This document shows positions 1 through 7,134 of a stretch of DNA of 17,679 nt, in pieces. The stretch's first letter is position 1, and every line of letters starts with the position of its first letter. The stretch lies in assembly GCA_004554555.1 (NCBI GenBank), contig SFLN01000031.1, forward strand, positions 1 through 17,679. The letters run 5' to 3'. This DNA comes from [Eubacterium] saphenum (GTDB lineage Bacteria; Bacillota; Clostridia; Oscillospirales; Ruminococcaceae). Both the position numbers and the translations under genes were made by a program. The notes under the pieces are model-generated. The model had not been told where the DNA came from and made no database searches. It was given only the letters and a program-made list of their open reading frames with translations.

Positions 1-1376
1 CGAACCGAATAGTCGCCGTAAACATCAAACATTTCGTTCTCGAAGAAGGCGAACTCCGATGTATATGACGGCAGAAAAACAACGTCCGTGGGACATAGAT
101 AATCTACGGTTATTTCGCTTTCGTTTATTCCATTAAAATCGGCGATTTCAGCATCGTCTTTAGAGGCAGACTGCGTTTGCGCCATTGTTTGCAGAATGCG
201 CATTTCCGCGGGACGGTAAAGCTTCGAGAGCCTGCTTTCCTGCCACAGCTCGGGCTCGTGTTTAATCGGCGAAGTCCAGGACGTTCCCGTGAAATCGATG
301 CCGATATCGCCGCGAAGATAGACCTCGCTCTCGGGACTGCTTACGCGAAGAATTTCCTGGTTGCTTTTGCCGGGGGAGATTATGTTGAGCGATGAATTTG
401 CGCCCGTTCCGTATGATGAAAAATACTCGGAAACCGGTCCGTTTTCAAACGGCGAGGTTATGCCGGAGCTTTGACCGAGGTTGTTCAAAAAGTTGTAGAA
501 CTCGCTGTAATCAAAGCCTTCCTTGACGGGAGCAAAGCTGTTTGCGATAAGCGCAGCCGCCGTGAAAAGCGCTGCCGCCCAGCAAGCCGAGGCGAGATAC
601 TTCGAGTAGAAAATCCCGTTCATTCGCGCGCGTTTCACAAAGGTTGTCTTTGCCGCTTTATTGCGGAATTCGCGTTCTTCCTTGCGGGTGTCCGAGCGAA
701 AGCTCCCGAAAAATCCCTTCTTGATTGCCACGCCCTCGGAATAGGTTTTTGACAGCGAAATCGCGCTGATGTACAGCGCAAGCGCCGGAATTACCCAGAA
801 ATTGAACTCGAAATTTCCCGCAACCGCCACGGGCGCGCTCAGCAGAATAAACAGGATAAACGATGGGTAAATCACGGGTTTTCGGAACATTGTCGCCGCC
901 GTTATCATCGTGAAAATGCACGCGAACGCGCATACTCCCAGCAGCACTCCGTCTGCGCAGGGCGGGTAAGTTCCCAAAAGCTGCGCATCTGTGTGGAACG
1001 TGAACTTCTCGGTGTAGAACACGATGCCGTTCATTCGCATAATAATCAGGTCGGTGAAGTAGGAAATGCGTTCCCAAAGGCTTTCGCGGTTGAAGAAGAT
1101 AATTATCCCGCTGAAAAACACAAATATCGGTATCGCAATTTTCTTTTTCACCAAGCTGAAAACCGTGCTGAAAATAACGCCGAAAAGCGCGCAAATTCCC
1201 GCAGCCGCCCATAAATTCACGGGCATATTGTATTCGATAATCAGAAAAAGCGCGGCACACACGCAAAGCGCGGTGCAGTAGAGCGTCTTTTTCAGCGTCT
1301 GGACAAGCGCCGACGGTTTTTTGCCGTAATATCTGTCGTAAACCAGTACTATCCCCGATTGCTTTTTTGTTTTCAT
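1..1376 (-). CDS. TgpA-like multi-pass membrane protein with predicted extracellular transglutaminase region (partial, N-terminal 458 aa)
   Basis: This reading frame is open from an ATG at 1376 down to the window edge, so only the N-terminal 458 residues are visible. About seven hydrophobic segments occur near residues 31-48, 54-76, 79-95, 142-163, 168-186, 192-207 and 260-280. A long, probably extracytoplasmic stretch follows. It contains YLRGDIGIDFTGTSW (353-367), which resembles the region just before the transglutaminase-like core in TgpA-type proteins. The catalytic Cys-His-Asp core would lie beyond the edge and cannot be confirmed. The start has a modest GGGG ribosome site. The gene begins 21 bp after the stop of the tubulin-like gene, so the two are probably co-transcribed. 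In this family the domain faces the cell surface and acts on protein cross-links or peptides; the substrate here is unknown. It could instead be a membrane protein with only a degenerate transglutaminase fold. Confidence 0.65.
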   Translation of the reverse strand, partial: MKTKKQSGIVLVYDRYYGKKPSALVQTLKKTLYCTALCVCAALFLIIEYNMPVNLWAAAGICALFGVIFSTVFSLVKKKIAIPIFVFFSGIIIFFNRESLWERISYFTDLIIMRMNGIVFYTEKFTFHTDAQLLGTYPPCADGVLLGVCAFACIFTMITAATMFRKPVIYPSFILFILLSAPVAVAGNFEFNFWVIPALALYISAISLSKTYSEGVAIKKGFFGSFRSDTRKEEREFRNKAAKTTFVKRARMNGIFYSKYLASACWAAALFTAAALIANSFAPVKEGFDYSEFYNFLNNLGQSSGITSPFENGPVSEYFSSYGTGANSSLNIISPGKSNQEILRVSSPESEVYLRGDIGIDFTGTSWTSPIKHEPELWQESRLSKLYRPAEMRILQTMAQTQSASKDDAEIADFNGINESEITVDYLCPTDVVFLPSYTSEFAFFENEMFDVYGDYSV

Positions 1377-1397
1377 ATTACCCCGTTTGAATTTTAG

Positions 1398-3680
1398 TTA
1401 AATGTTCTTGAAGATGTGAATTCCGTGTTTTTTAAGAGAGTCGTTGACGTAGGCGTAACGCATATTTTCCCACTGATTGTAGTCCTTAAATCCGTCGAAT
1501 TTCACGCCGCCTTTTATCTGAACCACAACCGCAGCGTTGAACAGCGGTGAAACGTTCCAAATATAATTTATCCCCTGCCGCGAGGCTTTGAGCTGCGCGA
1601 CGTCGCCCTGCTTTATGTTTTTCGGGCAGAGTATTCTGGTGAGCGGCTGCTCGTCGAGCGTCGGTGTTTTCACGTTCACGCTGTCGAAGCAGCTTTGAAG
1701 CGCGTCCTTAACCGAGCTGTCCGCGCCGAAATACTCGCAGAAATCGTTGTACCCCATCAGCAAAAATCCGCCGAAGCACCTTGCCGCAAGGTTTACAATT
1801 TCCGCTGCAAACTGCGCGCCGTCCTCACCGTCGTCGAGCATTTTCATCTTCTTAAAGGCGAGCGTTCGCGTGGTTTCGGGAATTTCCTCAACCAGCTTGT
1901 CGAGCTTTTCAAGCACCTTCGGCGTGTTCACCTCAAACGCTTCTTTTATGCAGCTTTCTTCCTCGCTTTCAAAATTCGCGAGAAACTCGGACGCGTCAAG
2001 CGAGAAGATTTTCACCTTTTCCGCAAGCGTTTTCTCGGAATACTCGTTCAGCCGTTCATACGCAGATGTGTAAAATTCCAGCATTGTATCAACGGTTTTC
2101 TGCTGTTTCAGATAATTCGCGTACTCCGACAATGACGATATATACAGCCGAACCGCGTTTCCCGCCATCAGCGAGGGCGTGCCCTTGAGCTTGCGGTAAT
2201 CGCTTTGCACAAGGCGTTCCTCGCGCACAACCTGCTCGTCTACGTCCTCTTTTTCGGCTTTTGTGCGGTTAATCAGCGTTTTCAGCTCCGACAGGCATTT
2301 CCGGATAATTTCGGTTGCGCAAAACGGACCTTTTTCAAAGTGATTGAGCGCGTCATCGCAGTCCGCGATAATGCTCTCAACCGCCTCGGGTAGCACAATT
2401 GCCGCGCCCTCTTTAACCAGACGCGCGTATTCCTCAACCTTTTCCGTGACGTAATTTTTGCTTGCCTCCGAGCCTTTTTTCAGCGATTTCAGCGACATAA
2501 GCGAATTGTATTTTTCATCAAACTCAAGCTTCGGGATTGTCCCCGCGCGGGAAGCGAGAAGCATTGCGTCGGGCGTGATTTTGCTGGTGCAGATACCGAG
2601 CTGCATCTGACCGACGGAGTTTTGTTTAAGGTAGCTGCAAAGGCTTGCAAACAGCTTTACCGACAGATAAGAAACGATTTTCCCGAGCGGAATTTCCATT
2701 CCCGTGACGTCGTAAGCCAGATATCTGAACGAGTGGGAGCTGCTTTGTCCGAGCATATTGTAGGACACAACCTTGTCCGCGTCGTCGTCCTTTTTGTAGA
2801 TAAACTCGCCCGCCGAGAGTATTTTCTCCGCGGCAACCGCAAGCGTTTTTTCGTAGGTTTTTTCCGCCGACGCAACATAGCAGGCATTAAACGGGGGCTT
2901 GTCCGAGGTTACCTCAAAAGCGCCAGTGTACTTTTGCGAGAACTTGGATTTGCGGCTCTGGAATGCGTCAAGCTCTCCTTTTGTGATAATCGTGTTCGCG
3001 TAGTAATTCGCGAGGTCGCGCGCGTCTTTCTCGAAAAGCTGCGCGGTGTCGCCGACAAACATCAGCGAGTTGATTTTCACGGGAAAGTTCGTGGTTTTGA
3101 ACAGCGCCGTGAGAATGTACCCTAGGTCAACGACGGTTCCCCCGAAAAACGGGTCGCCCATATTGCCGACAACCGTGATTTCAAGCGGATTTTCGCTCTT
3201 GGAGAAGTGGTTTATCAGCTCGTCAAGACGGTTCAGAAGCGTGCCTATGTAGTGAAACAGCGCAATTCTCCCGCACTGCCGCTTTTGCAGGCCGTATTTC
3301 GGCACAGCGGGATTGTAGTTCTTCAAGCCCATATCAAACCATTCCAGCGCCTGCGGCGGGAGAAGGTCGGGTTTGTCGAGGTAGCGGTAAATCGCTTCCT
3401 CGGGATTTATCGCGATTTTCTCGCTCTCGGAGAGCGCCGAGCCGCAGAACTCCGCGTTTTCAAGATATTCCTCCAAGCCAAACGCGAGATAACGGATATT
3501 GTCGGTTTTCGCGTCAAAGCGGTTTTCGGCGGTGTGCTTTGCTCTCAAAAGGCAGTCGATTCCGTTTTTACCCGCGCCGATTATCAGCAGCCTGTTCATT
3601 CCGAGCATAGTTTTTTCGCCGTCGTACAGCTTTAAAATCCTGTCGGGTCTGAGCCACTCAACTTGCTTTTGAATATCCAC
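1398..3680 (-). CDS. Tubulin-like (Tubulin_2 / FtsZ superfamily) protein with degenerate nucleotide-binding loops
   Basis: This 760-residue protein starts at GTG 3680, with AGAAGG 9 bases upstream. Its first 200 residues follow the pattern I recall for bacterial 'tubulin-like' proteins of the Tubulin_2 type. There is a strand-glycine loop LLIIGAGKNGIDCLLRAK (31-48) where relatives have GxGGTGxxxLxxxK. A strand with NIRYLAF (61-67) follows, then QKRQCGRIALF (132-142), then VGNMGDPFFGGTVVDLGYIL (171-190) at the place of the GGTGSG tubulin signature. Both glycine loops are altered, so GTP binding may be weak or lost. The rest is mostly helical and charged, including a lysine/glutamate-rich stretch near residues 460-500. 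Family members are often longer than this one. The gene lies between a lipoprotein gene and a membrane transglutaminase-like gene, which suggests an envelope-associated role. That role is inference. Confidence 0.55.
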   Translation of the reverse strand: MDIQKQVEWLRPDRILKLYDGEKTMLGMNRLLIIGAGKNGIDCLLRAKHTAENRFDAKTDNIRYLAFGLEEYLENAEFCGSALSESEKIAINPEEAIYRYLDKPDLLPPQALEWFDMGLKNYNPAVPKYGLQKRQCGRIALFHYIGTLLNRLDELINHFSKSENPLEITVVGNMGDPFFGGTVVDLGYILTALFKTTNFPVKINSLMFVGDTAQLFEKDARDLANYYANTIITKGELDAFQSRKSKFSQKYTGAFEVTSDKPPFNACYVASAEKTYEKTLAVAAEKILSAGEFIYKKDDDADKVVSYNMLGQSSSHSFRYLAYDVTGMEIPLGKIVSYLSVKLFASLCSYLKQNSVGQMQLGICTSKITPDAMLLASRAGTIPKLEFDEKYNSLMSLKSLKKGSEASKNYVTEKVEEYARLVKEGAAIVLPEAVESIIADCDDALNHFEKGPFCATEIIRKCLSELKTLINRTKAEKEDVDEQVVREERLVQSDYRKLKGTPSLMAGNAVRLYISSLSEYANYLKQQKTVDTMLEFYTSAYERLNEYSEKTLAEKVKIFSLDASEFLANFESEEESCIKEAFEVNTPKVLEKLDKLVEEIPETTRTLAFKKMKMLDDGEDGAQFAAEIVNLAARCFGGFLLMGYNDFCEYFGADSSVKDALQSCFDSVNVKTPTLDEQPLTRILCPKNIKQGDVAQLKASRQGINYIWNVSPLFNAAVVVQIKGGVKFDGFKDYNQWENMRYAYVNDSLKKHGIHIFKNI

Positions 3681-3703
3681 GATTTTTTACCTTCTTTGTC
3701 AGA

Positions 3704-3732
3704 ATTATAGTTTGAAGTGCAAATTTTTTCAG
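3704..3732 (-). promoter_or_regulatory. Possible promoter for the tubulin-like gene
   Basis: On the minus strand a perfect TATAAT (3709-3704) stands 17 bases downstream of CTGAAA (3732-3727), which matches TTGACA at four of six positions. The -35 box overlaps the stop codon of the upstream lipoprotein gene. Predicted initiation near 3697 would leave a leader of under 20 bases before the GTG at 3680. This could give the tubulin-like gene its own expression in addition to read-through. Confidence 0.4.
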
Positions 3733-5009
3733 TTCAGCGAGTTAATCTCCGCAATCGCCGTTTCAATCGCCAAAGCATCGGCAGACGTTTCTTCACCGCG
3801 CGAAAGAGCCGAGTTCAGATAAGCGGAAATAGCGGCGTTTGTGTCGGCGTCGAAGCAGTAATTCTCCTCGGGAACTGCCGTCAGACCGTTTTCGCGCATT
3901 TTCCCGAGCGTGCTTTCCGCCGCCTGCGCTTCATTTTGCCGAGCGGCAATTCTTCCGCAGTTTATAAAGCAAGCCGCACCCTTGACGTTTTTCGCGCCCT
4001 TCGGTACAAGGAAACCATCGCAGCTTGCCGCAGTGTAATAAATCTCGCTTTCATCACTTCTTGGAATAGGAACAGCGCCGTAGGTTTTCCACGAGTCTAT
4101 TTCCAGAAGCTCCTCGTAGCCCTTGTCGTCAACCAGCAAAAATGCCGCGCGCCCGTTTATAATCTTGTCGTAGCCCGTGAAGCTTTCCGTGCTCATTTTT
4201 GCGGACAACTCGTCTTTCAGAAAATCGAAAACCTCGGTGATTTTCGCGCCGTTAAGGTTGCAGACGAGCTGCCCGTTATCGGATTTCGAGAACACGGTTT
4301 CGCCGGCTGCCGAGATAAAGCCGTCCGTGATGTAATCGCCGTAAACTCCCACGCCGCCCATCGCTCCGCAGAACGTTCTCGCGGCGTTTACAAATTCGGT
4401 TCTCGTCCACTTGTTGTCGTAGTAAAGCTGTTCGGGGTCGGTTATCCCGAGTGTTGAAAAGCGCTCCTTGCAGTACACGAGAAAACGCGGCGCGGCGGTC
4501 ACGGTTTCGGGGTAGAAGAAGTGGTTTCCGTTGTAGCTGTAATAATCAATGTACGGCGCGTATTCTTCCCATTGCGGCGCGCTTCTGTCGAGATATTGCG
4601 TCAAATCCTCGTAATAATTCTTCGACATCAGGTAAGGATAGCTGTTCGGGAGCTTGTCCGTTAAGTCGGGTGAACGGTCGGAGGAGATTTTCTCCGAAAG
4701 CGCGTCCGCAAGACGATATTCCGAGCAGTACTCGCGTATCAGCGTTTCCGACTCCGAATAATCCGCGGCAAAAGTCTTTTTATAAAGCGAAAGCGCGTCC
4801 GAGCCCTTTAAATCGCGCCGTCCGAGATAGGTCAAAACGGGCGTGTCGGGCTGTATCTCGGGGAAGTAGTCGTCAAACGGCAGCACGCTTTCCGATGAGT
4901 CATCGATAATATTCGCCGAAAACTCCGAGCTTGTCGTGCTTGTCTGATAACCCGCGCCGCACCCGCACAAAAGCGCCGCCGCTATCGGCAGTAAAATCAG
5001 CTTTTTCAG
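3729..5009 (-). CDS. ABC-type extracellular solute-binding lipoprotein (family 1-like)
   Basis: This is a predicted substrate-binding lipoprotein of an ABC importer, 426 residues from the chosen start. The N-terminus is two lysines, a hydrophobic run (LILLPIAAALL) and CGC, a lipoprotein signal with Cys17 as the likely lipid anchor. The mature part has the aromatic-rich character of family 1 binding proteins, such as YYEDLTQYLD, YDNKWTRTEFVNAARTF and FLVPKGAKN. The frame is open up to 5126, but the upstream ATGs at 5126 and 5054 lie within or ahead of a consensus promoter (5053-5081). GGGAGG at 5017-5022 sits 7 bases before an in-frame CTG at 5009. I therefore choose this rare CTG start. No permease or ATPase gene is adjacent, so the transporter partner and substrate are unknown. 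The protein may serve another role such as sensing. Confidence 0.75.
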   Translation of the reverse strand: MKKLILLPIAAALLCGCGAGYQTSTTSSEFSANIIDDSSESVLPFDDYFPEIQPDTPVLTYLGRRDLKGSDALSLYKKTFAADYSESETLIREYCSEYRLADALSEKISSDRSPDLTDKLPNSYPYLMSKNYYEDLTQYLDRSAPQWEEYAPYIDYYSYNGNHFFYPETVTAAPRFLVYCKERFSTLGITDPEQLYYDNKWTRTEFVNAARTFCGAMGGVGVYGDYITDGFISAAGETVFSKSDNGQLVCNLNGAKITEVFDFLKDELSAKMSTESFTGYDKIINGRAAFLLVDDKGYEELLEIDSWKTYGAVPIPRSDESEIYYTAASCDGFLVPKGAKNVKGAACFINCGRIAARQNEAQAAESTLGKMRENGLTAVPEENYCFDADTNAAISAYLNSALSRGEETSADALAIETAIAEINSLN

Positions 5010-5016
5010 GAAAATT

Positions 5017-5022
5017 CCTCCC
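5017..5022 (-). promoter_or_regulatory. Ribosome binding site deciding a CTG start
   Basis: GGGAGG read on the minus strand lies 7 bases from the CTG at 5009. No ATG, GTG or TTG in this frame has a comparable site downstream of the predicted transcription start. The signal peptide begins exactly at the CTG. Confidence 0.65.
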
Positions 5023-5052
5023 TTCCGAAAATTTATAATTATAATTATATCC

Positions 5053-5081
5053 ATTATACCACACTTTCTGTATTTAGTCAA
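5053..5081 (-). promoter_or_regulatory. Sigma-A-type promoter for the lipoprotein/tubulin-like/transglutaminase genes
   Basis: On the minus strand the -35 box TTGACT (5081-5076) and the -10 box TATAAT (5058-5053) are separated by 17 bases. A TGG just before the -10 gives an extended -10 element. Predicted initiation near 5046 gives a leader of about 37 bases to the CTG start at 5009. Confidence 0.8.
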
Positions 5082-5093
5082 TAAATTAAATAC

Positions 5094-5108
5094 AAAATCT
5101 TCGATTTT
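5094..5108. promoter_or_regulatory. Palindromic candidate operator between divergent promoters
   Basis: AAAATC-TTC-GATTTT is a perfect 6-bp inverted repeat with a 3-base centre. Its centre (5101) falls at the midpoint (5100.5) between the two divergent -35 boxes, which end at 5081 and begin at 5120. A regulator bound here could act on both promoters. The motif is AT-rich, so chance is possible. Confidence 0.35.
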
Positions 5109-5119
5109 TGCGATAACGG

Positions 5120-5148
5120 TTGACAAAATATAGGAAATATGCTAAAAT
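5120..5148 (+). promoter_or_regulatory. Sigma-A-type promoter for the small membrane protein and HD-domain gene
   Basis: TTGACA (5120-5125) and TAAAAT (5143-5148) are separated by 17 bases. A TG one base before the -10 makes it an extended -10 promoter. Initiation near 5155 leaves only about 10 bases before the GTG start at 5165, so the transcript would be nearly leaderless and the GAGGG site might be partly cut. Confidence 0.75.
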
Positions 5149-5164
5149 AACAGAGGGTGATTTT

Positions 5165-5602
5165 GTGGAATATGTAATAGGCTTTGGACTGGTTGCCTTG
5201 CTGATGCTTTGTCTGGGGTTCGGGTTTGGCGATGTGGCGATGCTGCTGATGTGGATTTTGGCGGGCGCGGTTGTGCTCACGGCGCTGTTCTTCACCGCGA
5301 TGCTTTTCCTTCTCGTCACCTCAAAGCCCGTCAAAGCCGAGTTTCTGCGCCTCGATGACACAAAACGCTTTCCCGCTGCGGTTTACCGTATCGGTGAACA
5401 AGAGTTCCGGAATATCTTCCCGGGTGAAATGATGATGAAAAAGAAGCTCTACGTTGAAGGGAAGAGGAAGCGCGTGCTGAAAAGCAGGATTTTTGGCTTT
5501 GTTATCGACGGAAACGCTCTCGCGACAATAATTATCGGCGCGGCGGTGTTTATTCCGTCCGCTTGTGGAACAATAATTTGGATGATTAACTTTCTGCGTT
5601 AA
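5165..5602 (+). CDS. Small integral membrane protein of unknown function
   Basis: This is a 145-residue protein with a membrane hairpin at the N-terminus (about residues 3-22 and 25-49) and a third hydrophobic segment at the C-terminus (about 120-142). A basic soluble part lies between (KAEFLRLDD, VYRIGEQEFRNIF, then a lysine/arginine-rich stretch). The layout is reminiscent of small DUF3592-type proteins, but I cannot name the family. I chose GTG 5165 because GAGGG (5153-5157) lies 7 bases upstream. Longer readings begin inside the -35 box at 5120, and the nearby ATG at 5172 is out of frame. The stop overlaps the AAGGAG ribosome site of the HD-domain gene, so translation of the two is probably coupled. 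Confidence 0.7.
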   Translation: MEYVIGFGLVALLMLCLGFGFGDVAMLLMWILAGAVVLTALFFTAMLFLLVTSKPVKAEFLRLDDTKRFPAAVYRIGEQEFRNIFPGEMMMKKKLYVEGKRKRVLKSRIFGFVIDGNALATIIIGAAVFIPSACGTIIWMINFLR

Positions 5603-5611
5603 GGAGATTTT

Positions 5612-6304
5612 ATGAGCAACATTACCTACGACTATATTAAAATAAACAGCGATGTTCAGACGTATATCAAGTTCGCGGACGCGGCGCTTTCGGCTATCGG
5701 CTACACCGAGCACTCAAAAGCGCACGTTGAACGCGCGGCGACAAACGCGTTTATGATTTTGAACACGCTCGGCTATGACGCGAGAACCTGCGAGCTTGCG
5801 CAGATTGCCGCGTATCTTCACGATATCGGCAACGTCGTGAACCGCGTCGGTCACGCGCAGACAGGCGCTGTTATGGCGTTTCGACTGCTGGATAAACTCG
5901 GAATGCCCGCCGAGGAGATTTCGCGCGTGGTTTCGGCTATCGGCAACCACGATGAAGGCAGCGCTTATCCCGTCACGCCGATTGCTGCGGCTCTGATTAT
6001 CGCGGACAAGTCCGACGTCCGCAGAACGCGCGTTCGCGGTGAAAACGGGCAGCCGTTTGTCCCGAGCAGCGAAAATCTTGCCGCAGATATACACGACCGC
6101 GTGAACTACGCCGTGGAAAGCTCCGAGCTGATGTTTGCCGAGGACAACAAGGAGCTTATCCTCAGTCTCAAAATCGACCTCAAAATCAGCTCCGTTATGG
6201 AGTATTTCGAGATTTTCCTCTCCCGAATGAGCGTCTGCCGCACCGCCGCCCACTCCCTCGGCATAACCTTCGGCGTGGTCATAAACAACTCAAGAATACT
6301 CTGA
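5612..6304 (+). CDS. HD-domain metal-dependent phosphohydrolase
   Basis: This 230-residue protein has the complete HD superfamily signature. The first His is in TEHS (His34). The H-D pair is in AAYLHDIGN (His70, Asp71), followed by His81, NHDE (His113, Asp114) and ADKSD (Asp132). These residues bind one or two metal ions, and family members hydrolyse nucleotides, cyclic dinucleotides or other phosphate esters. After the HD domain comes a C-terminal segment of about 90 residues containing DIHDRVNYAVESSELMF and no second recognisable domain. Start ATG 5612 follows AAGGAG that begins within the preceding stop codon, so it is in one transcription unit with the small membrane protein. The substrate cannot be told from sequence. 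Confidence 0.88.
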   Translation: MSNITYDYIKINSDVQTYIKFADAALSAIGYTEHSKAHVERAATNAFMILNTLGYDARTCELAQIAAYLHDIGNVVNRVGHAQTGAVMAFRLLDKLGMPAEEISRVVSAIGNHDEGSAYPVTPIAAALIIADKSDVRRTRVRGENGQPFVPSSENLAADIHDRVNYAVESSELMFAEDNKELILSLKIDLKISSVMEYFEIFLSRMSVCRTAAHSLGITFGVVINNSRIL

Positions 6305-6338
6305 TTTCGCCGTTTTTTGAAAAAATTTTAAAAACCCC

Positions 6339-6367
6339 TTGCAATTTCGGGAGATTTATAGTAAAAT
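6339..6367 (+). promoter_or_regulatory. purE: Promoter of the purine operon
   Basis: TTGCAA (6339-6344) and TAAAAT (6362-6367) are separated by 17 bases. Initiation near 6374 gives a leader of about 195 bases before purE, which holds a short reading frame and a terminator. Confidence 0.65.
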
Positions 6368-6432
6368 AATAATGAGGGTTTATTTGTTGCTTTTAGTGTA
6401 AAAATACCAAATTTTGACAGGAGAACAGAGCG

Positions 6433-6510
6433 ATGTTTTGGAAAATGTGTTTTTCGTGTGAATTATTGAGTTATTTTTACGGAATAGTTGCACAAAAAAC
6501 CGATTTTTAG
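6433..6510 (+). CDS. Candidate 25-residue leader peptide upstream of purE
   Basis: A short frame begins at ATG 6433, preceded by AGGAG (6419-6423) with 9 bases spacing, and ends with TAG at 6508-6510. The product would be MFWKMCFSCELLSYFYGIVA followed by QKTDF, rich in aromatic residues and with two cysteines. The stop codon overlaps the first three bases of the terminator stem at 6508-6531. This is the arrangement expected if translation of the leader controls termination ahead of purE. No run of codons for one amino acid points to a specific signal. It may be a chance frame. Confidence 0.35.
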   Translation: MFWKMCFSCELLSYFYGIVAQKTDF

Positions 6511-6540
6511 CTGTATTGCATTATACAGCTATTTTTATTT
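6508..6540 (+). terminator. Intrinsic terminator / attenuator in the purE leader
   Basis: TAGCTGTAT (6508-6516) and ATACAGCTA (6523-6531) form a perfect 9-bp stem with a 6-base loop TGCATT, followed directly by TTTTTATTT (6532-6540). It lies between the operon promoter and purE, so it could attenuate transcription. The HD-domain gene also has no other clear terminator, so this could end read-through from upstream. The stem is AT-rich and moderately stable. Confidence 0.6.
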
Positions 6541-6569
6541 GACACTAATTTTTGAAAGGAAGTTTTGAT

Positions 6570-7076
6570 ATGGCAGCAAAAAAAGTTGCGGTAATTATGG
6601 GCAGCGACAGCGATTTGCCTGTTGTAAAAAAGGCTCTCGATAAAATCAAGAGCTTCGGGCTGGAGTACGAGTGCAGGATTATGTCCGCGCACAGAACCCC
6701 CAGAGCCGTTTGCGAGTATGCCGAAAAGGCGAGAGGAAACGGCATCGGCGTGATAATCTGCGCGGCGGGTATGGCGGCGCACCTTGCGGGTGTTGTTGCC
6801 GCTCACACGACGCTTCCCGTTATCGGTATTCCTTGCTCGGGCAAGAATTTCGACGGAATGGACGCGCTTTTGGCTACGGTTCAGATGCCCTCGGGAATCC
6901 CCGTGGCAACGGTTGCCGTGGACGGCGCGGAAAACGCAGCTATTCTTGCCGTTCAGATGCTCGCTCTCAGCAATGAGGCGCTTGAAGCTCAGCTCAGCGT
7001 TGAAAAACGCAAGATGATTGAGAAAATCAACGAGAAGGACAGAAAGCTCCAGGAACAGCTTCAGTCCGAGGACTAA
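6570..7076 (+). CDS. purE: N5-carboxyaminoimidazole ribonucleotide mutase (class I PurE)
   Basis: PurE moves the carboxyl group of N5-CAIR to C4 to give CAIR in purine synthesis. The 168-residue length fits the single-domain family. Visible are GSDSDLP (11-17), the catalytic-histidine motif SAHRTP (39-44), AAGMAAHL (65-72, usually AGGAAHLPG) and the loop SGKNFDGMDALLATVQMP. A charged helical tail of about 30 residues follows the core. I chose ATG 6570 because AAAGGAAG lies 8 bases upstream; an in-frame start at 6552 would add six residues but overlaps no ribosome site. It is the first structural gene of the pur operon, 29 bases after the leader terminator. No purK is in the window. Confidence 0.96.
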   Translation: MAAKKVAVIMGSDSDLPVVKKALDKIKSFGLEYECRIMSAHRTPRAVCEYAEKARGNGIGVIICAAGMAAHLAGVVAAHTTLPVIGIPCSGKNFDGMDALLATVQMPSGIPVATVAVDGAENAAILAVQMLALSNEALEAQLSVEKRKMIEKINEKDRKLQEQLQSED

Positions 7077-7134
7077 ACTTATGACTTTACTCGGCATTTG
7101 CCGTGAACGTTAATCAAAGAAAAGGAGAATTTTT

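Noticed and set aside
3717..4457. Plus-strand frame of 246 codons
   Set aside because: It is antisense to the lipoprotein gene, which has a signal peptide, lipobox, promoter and ribosome site.
6414..6442. Second promoter in the purE leader starting with TTGACA at 6414
   Set aside because: No acceptable -10 box lies 16-18 bases downstream (TTTGGA/TTGGAA). The same holds for TTGACA at 6539-6544.
6368..6569. Purine (guanine/adenine), PRPP or ppGpp riboswitch in the purE leader
   Set aside because: I looked for the conserved purine-aptamer loops and ykkC-type motifs and did not find them; only a terminator and a short frame are visible.
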